From Semisulcospira habei (Eukaryota; Mollusca; Gastropoda; Semisulcospiridae): 64,000 nt of DNA. The notes under the pieces were generated by a model, which was not told the DNA's origin, did no database searches, and saw only the letters and a list, made by a program, of their open reading frames with translations. Below, in pieces: positions 55,927 to 64,000 of this stretch (within the stretch, counting starts at the first letter, position 1; each line of letters starts with the position of its first letter). Made by a program: the position numbers and the translations under genes. The DNA lies in the NCBI GenBank assembly GCA_036245525.1, contig BTPG01000003.1, forward strand, positions 159,264,397 to 159,328,396, given 5' to 3'.

Positions 55927-56082
55927 CTTGCCGAGATCGCATCAGTGTTTGGAAGACGGAATAGACAAGGACTTGCGATCACTCCTGCGATTCACCTTGT
56001 TCCTTTTAACACAAACGTCTGGACGGGGAAAGGGGTACACTGAGCAGCAAGGGAAGGACGACACGCGCAACAGAAGAGAATC

Positions 56083-57080
<998 letters not shown>

Positions 57081-57355
57081 AGGTTCAGTTTCTGTTTTGT
57101 TTGGTTTCGCGTGTATCGTATTAATTTCTTATATCAAGAGACTGTCACTGAAAAATCCTCCAGAATTTACTTGTGGGATTGTGATGATCTGAGATTTTGA
57201 CTGCATCCAGATCAAGGATCACTTCACTAGCAGCTCAGATCAGAAGTCTCCAAGTGCACAGTTTCAATGCTGAATGACAGAGTCGAGTCACGTTGAGGCA
57301 CGATAGGAAAGTACATCGCGCCTGTTTGGCCAAATGTATTATTGCCAGGAGTCCA

Positions 57356-57573
57356 TTAACCCATTACATCCTGAGGCTGATTTTTTTCAGACTAATGAGT
57401 TGTCATATGAAGGCTACATTTCAGCTCCGGCGATAGACTGACCATGATAGTTCAATGGTGGTAAGAGAAAAGCTTGACGCCCCTGGACGCCAAACTGTTC
57501 TGGCACCACCCTTGAACTATCAAGGTTAAATCTGTCTCATACTATGAGAGAGTATCGGGATGTAAAGTGTTAG
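57356..57573. mobile_element. Family B element
   Basis: TTAACCCATTACATCCTGAG at left, ATCGGGATGTAAAGTGTTAG at right. Arms ATAGTTCAATGGTGGTAAGA / TCTGGCACCACCCTTGAACTAT with GCTTGACGCCCCTGGACGCC; the left arm has drifted. Confidence 0.82.
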
Positions 57574-57811
57574 TTCAGAATGGCTTGCATGAGTCCAACT
57601 ACTCACTGTTGCTAAAACCGCAAACCTTTCTCAGTTTGAGGACGCAAATACACACATATGAACTGCTGTACATTGTCTTTGCTGCACACAAGAGCCGGCA
57701 CACTCTACATAGCTGCAGGTCGTATTGTCCACACTTACACAGAATCCCACAATCGCCGTTATATGATGGGGCATGCGTGTTATGAGACGATCTAACTGGG
57801 CCCAAATATGT

Positions 57812-57872
57812 CAGCTAGAGGCACAGATTCTCGAGAGACCATGCTGCCGCAGGGAATCCATGCCTCTTGCAG
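57812..57872. repeat. Family C hairpin, shortened
   Basis: AGCTAGAGGCACAGATTCTC and GAATCCATGCCTCTTGC around GAGAGACCATGCTGCCGCAGG. Confidence 0.68.
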
Positions 57873-58092
57873 ATGGAAGGCTTTGGGCAACGCTGCCCCT
57901 CTCTCCTATCAGCTGTCATGGCAACGCAGACATAACTGCCAACAGCAAGTGTGAAGATGCCATTAATATCACGTCATAATTGCTGAGAATAAGAACCGAG
58001 CAGATATCAGCTTTCATGGTAACTTTGCGGACATCAGATTTCACGGTAACAGTAAAGAACCCAAAGGATAGACATCGCAGTTTTCGTGGTAA

Positions 58093-58158
58093 CAAGTGAC
58101 TTAGATCCTCATGAACCCCCACAGTTGCGAGGGTTCATGAGGATCCATGCCTCTTGCT
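58093..58158. repeat. Family C hairpin
   Basis: CTTAGATCCTCATGAACCCC and GGGTTCATGAGGATCCATGC. GAACCC/GGGTTC is shared by both arms where the family reads GAGCCC/GGGCTC. Confidence 0.85.
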
Positions 58159-58772
58159 GACACCACTTTGTGTCCATGTTCTTTGAACGTCTAGGGCTCT
58201 TTTAGCTTTGAATTAACACCGATTCAGAAACACATTTTGCGATACTTGGGCTTATAAAAGGCTCGAAGCAAAAACACAAATGCAGCCTACGTTAATTACA
58301 ACGTACGGCTCTCACTGTACTGACTGGTTCAGTCCTAATTTAAAATTAGATCATAACGGGCAGGCGAAGTAAAGTTAAACAGTGACAATCCCTGGATCGG
58401 GATCAGTCAGGTCCACCATTAGAGACCAGCAGACCCAGATATTGGCCGACTGCGCCGACCACCACAAGTTGCGTGTAAGGTGCCAGACAGACGCGATTAA
58501 TCACACACAGCACCTGCACAACGAGCTGCGCATGCACTGCACGTGCACTTCGTAGACAACTCTTGCTCGTCACTCAAACTGTTACCGCTTCCAGACAATA
58601 AACAAGGAGCTGAGGCAGGCACATGGTGCTGATCTACAGGGCGCATAATCTGCAGTGGTGGCGTGCGCCGTTTGATGTGTCTCAGTCTGCACACTCTCCT
58701 TTGTGAACGAGGAATAGATTTTCATCGTCAATCATTCACAACATCTGAATGATATTAAAAATATTTTTATTA
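58159..58772. other. No recognisable feature
   Basis: No repeat or protein similarity recognised; short frames only. Confidence 0.5.
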
Positions 58773-58991
58773 TTAACCCTTCTCTCCAGCGGACGCAGAT
58801 GGCGTTCTTGAAATCTTATTCGTTCAACGGCGAAGATCAAACCCATTCGTCTTAGTCACACAGAGGAAAAATGGGGTCCGCGGGAGACATAGATCTTAAT
58901 GAGCCCCCGCAACTGCGGGGGCTCATGAAGATCTATGTCTTTGCAGCGACACGGTTTGTGTGCACTTTTTTCTCGGTAGTGAAGTGGTTAA
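58773..58991. mobile_element. Family C TTAA element, complete (219 bp)
   Basis: TTAACCCTTCTCTCCAGCGG at left, CTCGGTAGTGAAGTGGTTAA at right. Hairpin GGAGACATAGATCTTAATGA / CTCATGAAGATCTATGTCTT at 58884-58946 with CCCCCGCAACTGCGGGGG. Confidence 0.9.
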
Positions 58992-59027
58992 TTTCATGAT
59001 AGACACTAAAGAACCTTCCCTGTGTAA

Positions 59028-59053
59028 GATGCATAGATTCTCACGAGCCCAGT
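59028..59053. repeat. Family C left arm
   Basis: AAGATGCATAGATTCTCACG then AGCCCAG; partner absent. Confidence 0.55.
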
Positions 59054-59266
59054 ACGTAGTCTAATTAATCTGCAGTACATGCATGCGAGGTTGTGGATGC
59101 CAGCCATTCGAGGTCGCGCGCCACAGACCGCGGTTCCAACAGCAAGAGGCTTGCGCCATGTGTGTTTTCTGATGCTCCGATGCCGTGGAAAAAAACAAAA
59201 AAGACCGGTAGCACAGATTATCATGAGATTCTTGACGTGACATTCGGCAGACTGCTCGGCAAAATC

Positions 59267-59331
59267 TGCAAGAGGTATAGATTCTCACGAGCCATTGTAG
59301 AGGTTTATGAGAATCTATGCCTCTTGCTGAG
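59267..59331. repeat. Family C hairpin, loop shortened
   Basis: GCAAGAGGTATAGATTCTCA and ATGAGAATCTATGCCTCTTGC; the GC centre is reduced to CGAGCCATTGTAGAGGTTT. Confidence 0.8.
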
Positions 59332-59596
59332 ACAGACTGGACCACAACAGCCTTACTCTAGATGATATCTCTCAACAACAAAAAAGTCGGCTTTGATTTA
59401 CCTGTAACCATTGGCCCAGTGCACTCGCCTGAGTTTTTCTCCAGTGGACTATATCTCCGCTCCTCCGAATGAGTGCGTCATCGGATATGATATACGCAGT
59501 GCGCGCACGTGTTCCTTACCTGTGTTTTTCACTTCCCCCGGCGTGCAACCCAATTTGAAGATGAAACAGAGCCGTGGGTTACAGTAATGAACAGTT

Positions 59597-59803
59597 TTAA
59601 CCCATCACATCCTGAGGCTGAATTTTTTTTTCATTTTGCCTGTTGTCCTACGAATGCTCTATGACAGATTAGGAGATAGATCCACTATTTCAGTTCAAGA
59701 TTGGTGCCAGAATAGCTCAGGCGCCAAGCTATTCTGGCACCACCCTTGAACTATCAACGAAAAATTTATTTCAGGCAAAGTGTATCAGGCCGACAAGGGT
59801 TAA
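59597..59803. mobile_element. Family B TTAA element, complete
   Basis: TTAACCCATCACATCCTGAG at left, CCGACAAGGGTTAA at right. The left arm AGTTCAAGATTGGTGCCAGA runs to AATAGCT and then straight into CAGGCGCCAAGC, so the left GGCGCC half is deleted. Confidence 0.88.
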
Positions 59804-59930
59804 AGACACGGCCCTTGACCTTCCACGTCAACTGGCAGAGTAAAACGTTAAACCACATCCAAGCTAATCAGGCACTACTCCAGAGCACTACCTAGTGCCA
59901 GGAGGAAAAGACTGCACTCATACAGTCGAC

Positions 59931-60091
59931 TTCCGCTTATTAGAACATGAGGTCGGATATAACGACATTTTTTTTCCCAGTGGTTTCGACAACACTTTTT
60001 CTATATAGTACTTCGCTTATAACAAACTTCGGATATAACAACGAGAACATTTGGGTCCCCAAGCGATCTGTTATACACGAAGTTCACTGTA
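59931..60091. mobile_element. Pogo/Tigger-like TA element, complete
   Basis: TACAGTCGACTTCCGCTTAT at left and CGAAGTTCACTGTA at right are inverted termini next to TA. Subterminal GGATATAACGACA and CGGATATAACAACGAG are typical of pogo-type MITEs. 161 bp, non-coding. A family C element begins 3 bp later. Confidence 0.82.
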
Positions 60092-60093
60092 AG

Positions 60094-60312
60094 TTAACCC
60101 CTTCCCCGCCAGTGTACGTACATTTCTTTTTCTGATATCTTTTGTTCAGTCAACGGCCAAAAGCCACAACCGTCCGAGAGAAATGGATACAAAATGTGTT
60201 CTCAGCAAGAGGCATAGATCCTCATGAGCCCCCGCAGTCGCGGGGGCTCATGAGGATCTACGTCTCTTGCAGTTGGATCGTGTTCACTTTTTCTCGGCAG
60301 TGCAAGGGTTAA
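60094..60312. mobile_element. Family C TTAA element, complete (219 bp)
   Basis: TTAACCCCTTCCCCGCCAGT at left, CTCGGCAGTGCAAGGGTTAA at right. Hairpin GCAAGAGGCATAGATCCTCA / TGAGGATCTACGTCTCTTGC with CCCCCGCAGTCGCGGGGG (60204-60270). Exactly the length of 58773-58991. Confidence 0.92.
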
Positions 60313-60584
60313 TCAGTGTAGAACTTTCTACTCTTGTCCCGGAAATTATATACGTCCAATCTACACTGATAGCTTCACTTTTGTTTTTTTTCTTTTTGTT
60401 TCCTTTCCTTTCTTTTTTTCTTCCCAACACCACCCCCCCCCCTTCCCTCCCCCCCCCCAAACCCCACCCCACCCTTTTTTTTTCTTTTTTTTTTCAAACA
60501 TGGAAATGTCATGACGGGTAAATGATGAGAATTTAATGTTGAAGTAATGCCCACAGCTGGATTCTCTGGAAACAACATCCCGGA
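60313..60584. other. T-rich and C-rich tract
   Basis: T-runs (60373-60422, 60475-60494) around a C-run patch (60430-60470). No gene. Confidence 0.65.
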
Positions 60585-60652
60585 ACGCAAGACGGCATCG
60601 AGCCGAGTGCGGCCGACGTCGGCCCGATAGCCTTTGCTTACTGGGATATTAA
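60585..60652. repeat. Family H right arm
   Basis: AGTGCGGCCGACGTCGGCCC, GATAGCCTTTGCTTACTGGG; the left arm is mostly missing. Confidence 0.7.
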
Positions 60653-60762
60653 TATCAAACTTCAACTCAGTGCCTACCATCGCCCACAGCCGGAGCGCTT
60701 CTATGATGTGTCGAGTCCGTCCGAAACTCAAGACACAGATCTACAAACAAGGCAAAGCAAAA

Positions 60763-60829
60763 TGCGGCATAGATGTTCATAAGCCCCCGGCACAAAGTGG
60801 GGATCGTGAGAATCCACGCCTCTTGCAGG
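60763..60829. repeat. Family C hairpin, diverged
   Basis: GGCATAGATGTTCATAAGCC and TGAGAATCCACGCCTCTTGC around CCCGGCACAAAGTGGGGA. Confidence 0.72.
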
Positions 60830-61084
60830 CGGAGCTGTTTGTCTGTTGGCCTGCTCTGTCTTCGCCCACGTGAGACGGAACTGAATACTGAAAAACGGGC
60901 GGCATTGCGCAATTATATCGAAAAGAGGCCAGGCATGGCCAGCCACCCAGCGCTTTGGCCAAATGCCCATTGGTGTAATTTGCCCTTTCGTGGCTCCACA
61001 GGTGGCTTGGATAATGAGGTGAGAGGCCCATTTGCTTTCACCATAAGTTGATATAAATGTGTGCCGGTCTGTGACTCGGTCACA

Positions 61085-61147
61085 GCGGAGCACCTTGCTG
61101 AGTGGCTGGCGCAGGGCTAAGCTCACTCGCGCCACTGGCCCCTAAAG
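61085..61147. repeat. Family J right arm
   Basis: GAGCACCTTGCTGAGTGGCT and GGCGCAGGGCTAAGCTCACT match the right arm and flank of family J. Confidence 0.7.
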
Positions 61148-61299
61148 GATGTAAGGTCATAATTCACATAGCAGCACACACGTGTGAAAAGCAGGGGGAG
61201 CCGTCGAAAAACAATCACGAAAAAACTTTGAGATTGCCACACGTGCATTCTTCGTTTCCCAGACGAAGAGGTGGGCAGGGGTGGTGGGTTAGTCAGTTG

Positions 61300-61345
61300 T
61301 TTGGGTTTAACGCCGAGCAGGCAACTAAGGCCATCTCACGGCGGG
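61300..61345. mobile_element. SINE-tail-like motif
   Basis: TTTGGGTTTAACGCCGAGCA with GGCAACTAAGGCCATCTCAC; (GTTAGTCA) precedes. The same motif appears inverted in the insert at 53686-53749. Confidence 0.6.
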
Positions 61346-61442
61346 CAGGAGCGGTGGGCTATGTGGAGAGGGGAGTATATTGGAAAAGGGGGAATCTCGA
61401 TTCTGGAACACATCTTCCTCACTGAGACCGTCTACACAAACC

Positions 61443-61536
61443 TTAACTAATTCAGCCCGACGCACGTATTTCCCAAATTTGGGAGGCGTCATCTAACAAC
61501 CATCTCCTGCTGTAGTGCGTCAGGGCTGAATGGTTA
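61443..61536. mobile_element. Family A minimal TTAA element without hairpin core
   Basis: TTAACTAATTCAGCCCGACG at left, CAGGGCTGAATGGTTAA at right, 94 bp. Only the outer segments remain (ACGTATTTCCCAAATTTGGG and CATCTCCTGCTGTAGTGCGT); the whole GGCGCC hairpin is gone. Confidence 0.87.
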
Positions 61537-61774
61537 AGAAAATCCCGGCCGAACAGACAAAGAAACACCGCTCTTAACAACTGACAATTGCCGCACACAT
61601 TATTACATTTTCGGGATAGAACCGCTTGACTGTATGTCCAATTTGAATAAGGCTTACAAAATGAAAAGAAAAGGGGAGACTGCCAGTGCTAATATTTTAG
61701 GAAGATTACAAAGAAAAGTAGGTAAAAGCACTGTCAGGGGAGAGAAGTGTGCACTTGATAAAGTGTGTCGCATG

Positions 61775-61875
61775 TTTTCCCTTTCTAAGCGCGTTTCTTT
61801 CTGTGCTGGGCATTTCTTTTCATTTCACACGCTTGGCACTGGCAGTCAGGTTTTTTGGGTCTTGATTATATAGGT
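61775..61875. repeat. Family I right half
   Basis: CCCTTTCTAAGCGCGTTTCT, GGGCATTTCTTTTCATTTCA and CACGCTTGGCACTGGCAGTC. Confidence 0.65.
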
Positions 61876-61940
61876 CCCAAGTCACAAGTCTTACAGGATT
61901 CTTTGGCGTTGAATTTCAGTACAATGATTTCAGGTGTGCC

Positions 61941-62016
61941 CAATGCGCAAAAGGCCATCGGGCCGACGCCAACCGCCGTTGGCTCACAGCACAACCGTGC
62001 AGACACGGGGCCTTCG
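61941..62016. repeat. Family H, degenerate
   Basis: TGCGCAAAAGGCCATCGGGC and CACGGGGCCTTCGATCAGG with a decayed GC centre. A C-run and an A-run (62048-62090) follow. Confidence 0.65.
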
Positions 62017-62062
62017 ATCAGGACCCTACCCCCAACCCCCATACCCCAACCCCCCCCCCCCC

Positions 62063-62093
<31 letters not shown>

Positions 62094-62226
62094 CGCGGTC
62101 AACTCTTCCTGAAACTGGAGTCAACTGTAAACAGACAGCCTGGCGCACTGCACGACCTCGCAGAGGGTACTGACGAGGTCTTTCGAGATCGATACGAGCC
62201 GGATTTGCAGTGGTGCACCGGAACCT

Positions 62227-62308
62227 CGCCGGATACGCTGGTCTGTGATTTTAGACCTTACGGCCGACAGGCCGTAAGGGCCAAAATCAAAATCACAGAC
62301 CAGCGCAC
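62227..62308. repeat. Palindrome
   Basis: CGCTGGTCTGTGATTTTAGA at left, ATCAAAATCACAGACCAGCG at right; centre CCTTACGGCCGACAGGCCGTAAGG. The right arm has a 7-bp direct duplication (AAAATCA). Single copy. Confidence 0.85.
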
Positions 62309-62347
62309 CCAGACAGAGCCGTGGAAAAGCACAGACTAGAAGAGAAA

Positions 62348-62515
62348 GTACTCAAACCAAGGGGAATCACAGCGCTGGACAGACAACAGTTAGATCATTG
62401 TCTTATTCTATACCTGCGTATTTCTCTGTGGGCTGGCGATTGGGTGCCTGATAGGCGGGGGCAGGGGATCTAACTGTTGTCTGTCCAGCGCTGTGATTCC
62501 CCTTGGTTTGAGTAC
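62348..62515. repeat. 49-bp perfect inverted repeat with 70-bp spacer
   Basis: GTACTCAAACCAAGGGGAAT... (62348-62396) and ...ATTCCCCTTGGTTTGAGTAC (62467-62515) pair over 49 bp without mismatch. The spacer (62397-62466) is unrelated unique sequence. Confidence 0.92.
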
Positions 62516-62705
62516 TGACAATTCTGCCAGCGCTAGCCTCACCTATCTGGTTTGTGAGTAGAAGAGAAAGGACGTTGCACTTACGTGTATGTACGACCAG
62601 TGGTATAACTTACCCGTCTTGCCAGTCTTTCTTACAACGTCGCGATTTTCCAGGTCATTCCGGCACGCGATATCAGCCTTGTAGTGGCAAGAGTACTTGA
62701 AGCAT

Positions 62706-62796
62706 ACGCAGAAGGCCATCGGGCCGAAGTCGGCCGTAGTGGGCCTGGCCGCGGACCCACTGCGGCCGACTTCCGCCCGATAGCCTTTTGCATTTG
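62706..62796. mobile_element. Family H palindrome
   Basis: CGCAGAAGGCCATCGGGCCG at left, CGCCCGATAGCCTTTTGCAT at right; AAGTCGGCCGTAGTGGG and CCCACTGCGGCCGACTT pair around CCTGGCCGCGGA. Both arms read GAAGTCGG/CCGACTTC rather than the usual GACGTCGG. Confidence 0.85.
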
Positions 62797-62929
62797 GTGG
62801 TTGATGACATCGTTTAATTTCCAAGCACTTTTGCTCGAACAGTGAGTGAGACTGAGACAACTGAGCCAGAAATTTATTTTTAACAGGCTCAGCTTTGTGA
62901 TGTCATATACGATATCCAGACGAAAAAGG

Positions 62930-63185
62930 TGACTGCCACCCGTATTAAATGCAAAGAAAAGCCCTTCGAAAAAAGAAGCACGCTTAGAAAGGACAATTAG
63001 AACACATTTTACTTTTTTAAATTCTACGCACAGACAAGTAGTGGGCATCTCACCAGAGAAAAGAGCAGTAAGGGAACTGTAAGTCTTTGAAGAAGAATGA
63101 AAAAAAAGGCTTTTAACCCGAAATTTAATAATTGTGTTGTGATTGTCTTTTCTAAGCGTGTTTCTTCAAGGCTTCGTTACGTTTG
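62930..63185. mobile_element. Family I element, full-length form
   Basis: GTGACTGCCACCCGTATTAA, GCAAAGAAAAGCCCTTCGAA and GAAGCACGCTTAGAAAGGAC at left face TTGTCTTTTCTAAGCGTGTT and CTTCAAGGCTTCGTTAC at right, about 130 bp apart. It gives the unshortened interior from which compact copies such as 3491-3579 may derive. Confidence 0.75.
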
Positions 63186-63570
63186 TTTTGTTGTTGTTGT
63201 TGTTGTTTAGCTTTCTGATCTAGTGCATGCATGTTTCACGTAATGATACTTGATCGATGCTTAGAAGAAGTGGGGCAAAAGCAGATGATGATCTCATCGT
63301 GGTGCACTCGATCTGAGGCTCGTCCAAATATAGAAATGATAGGCCAGTTTTGTAGGAAAAATACACTCCATTTGTTACAAACTGCCAGGTAACGTGAGCC
63401 CCCTTTGAAGTAAGCACACCGCGCGACGTCATCGCGGGTAGGATTGCAAATGGAACAAGGCCAAGCTAAATTCTCCGCAAAAAAAAAAAAAAAAAAAAAA
63501 AAAAGCAGCGGTTCGCACCTTCTGTTGCAAAACTTGCAAACGTAAAATCAACACACAGACCCCAAAATAC
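63186..63570. other. No gene; (GTT)n at 63189-63208 and A-run at 63479-63504
   Basis: Nothing else recognised. Confidence 0.55.
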
Positions 63571-63573
63571 ATT

Positions 63574-63681
63574 CGAACCCTTTCAGTGCCGAGATAAAAG
63601 TGAACACCACCCAACTGCAAGAGGCACAGATCCACATGAGCCCCCGCAATTGCGGGGGCTCATGAGGATTTATGCCTCTTG
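63574..63681. mobile_element. Family C left end and hairpin
   Basis: GAACCCTTTCAGTGCCGAGA is the family C terminus with TTAA altered to TCGA. The hairpin (63617-63681) is GCAAGAGGCACAGATCCACA / TGAGGATTTATGCCTCTTGC with CCCCCGCAATTGCGGGGG. No clear right terminus. Confidence 0.8.
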
Positions 63682-63848
63682 CTGACACCAGTTTGTATCC
63701 AGGCTCCGGCCTTGGACAGCTGGGGCTTTTTAGCGTTAAGACAGCAAAGATGTCAGAAAAGAAATAAGCCGCGTCCAGTTGCAGGGAAGGGGTCAACCCA
63801 ACCTGATCCCACAACCTTTGCAAGGTGAGATCTGTCTACGATATATTT

Positions 63849-64000
63849 TTAACTCATTCAGCCCGGCGTACGTATTTCCCAAATTTTGGAGGCGTCATCA
63901 AACGAATATGCACCTGTTGCAGGAGATGGAGCGACATGATAATTCAAGGGCAGTGCCAGATTAGCTTGGCGCCTGTCGGCGCCAAGCTAATCTGGCACTA
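63849..64000. mobile_element. Family A TTAA element, cut by window end
   Basis: TTAACTCATTCAGCCCGGCG at left, CCAAATTTTGGAGGCGTCAT, GTTGCAGGAGATGGAGCGAC, then arms GGGCAGTGCCAGATTAGCTT and AAGCTAATCTGGCACTA to the last base. Confidence 0.9.

Overview
This window looks like repeat-dominated nuclear DNA of an invertebrate animal, most likely a marine mollusc (inference). It carries long (GA)n and (CA)n microsatellites, several clades of decayed non-LTR retrotransposon, SINEs with an (AATC)n-type tail next to a GGGACGTTAA motif, and very many short palindromic transposon derivatives. I recognise no host protein-coding exon, rRNA or functional tRNA. Every convincing protein similarity belongs to a retroelement, and all of those copies are truncated or broken.

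Layout. 1-6.2 kb: dispersed palindromic elements. 6.4-9.9 kb: a 5'-truncated, frame-broken LINE on the minus strand with endonuclease, reverse transcriptase and RNase H (I-group-like). 11.5-17.1 kb and 42.8-49.2 kb: two copies, in opposite orientation, of one large non-coding element (5.6 and 6.4 kb) ending in GTCTAGCAGC...GCTGCTAGAC; the right copy carries extra insertions (three SINEs and a 370-bp giant palindrome). 21.2-22.5, 38.2-38.5, 50.6-52.5 and 56.1-57.1 kb: LINE 3' fragments alternating with (GA)n arrays. 32.2-34.6 kb: a Ty3/Gypsy-type element on the minus strand with one complete LTR and the unusual order integrase then reverse transcriptase. 39.4-40.1 kb: a CR1/L2-like LINE tail. 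The rest is filled with hairpin elements.

Hairpin families are lettered here for cross-reference. A: TTAA + CTCATTCAGCC-type ends, core AATTCAAGGGTAGTGCCAGA. B: TTAACCC + CATCCTGAGG-type ends, core GTTCAAGGGTGGTGCCAGAA. C: TTAACCCCTTCACTGCC ends, core CAAGAGGCATAGATTCTCAT. D: TTAACCCTTTGGCTGTCGGT. E: TTAACACATTCGAGACGTGC. F: TTAACTCAATCAAGGTG. G: TA + CACTGACGAGCAAAAGAAA. H: CCCAGTAAGCAAAGG ends with a GC-rich core. I: CGCTTAGAAA. J: GCGCCAGCCACTAAGCAAGG. K: GGTTGTCTCCC. Families A-F have TTAA at their borders and inverted termini, mostly starting CCC or CTC, which fits non-autonomous piggyBac-like (or another TTAA-targeting superfamily) elements; G and two pogo-like elements have TA borders. 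No transposase gene is present.

The most noteworthy signals are: (1) in many palindromes the two arms of one copy share the same private variants, so arms match each other better than they match other copies; (2) LINE fragments are bracketed on both sides by (GA)n arrays, suggesting microsatellite-directed insertion; (3) the paired multi-kilobase inverted element gives natural empty-site comparisons for later insertions; (4) the integrase-before-RT pol order.
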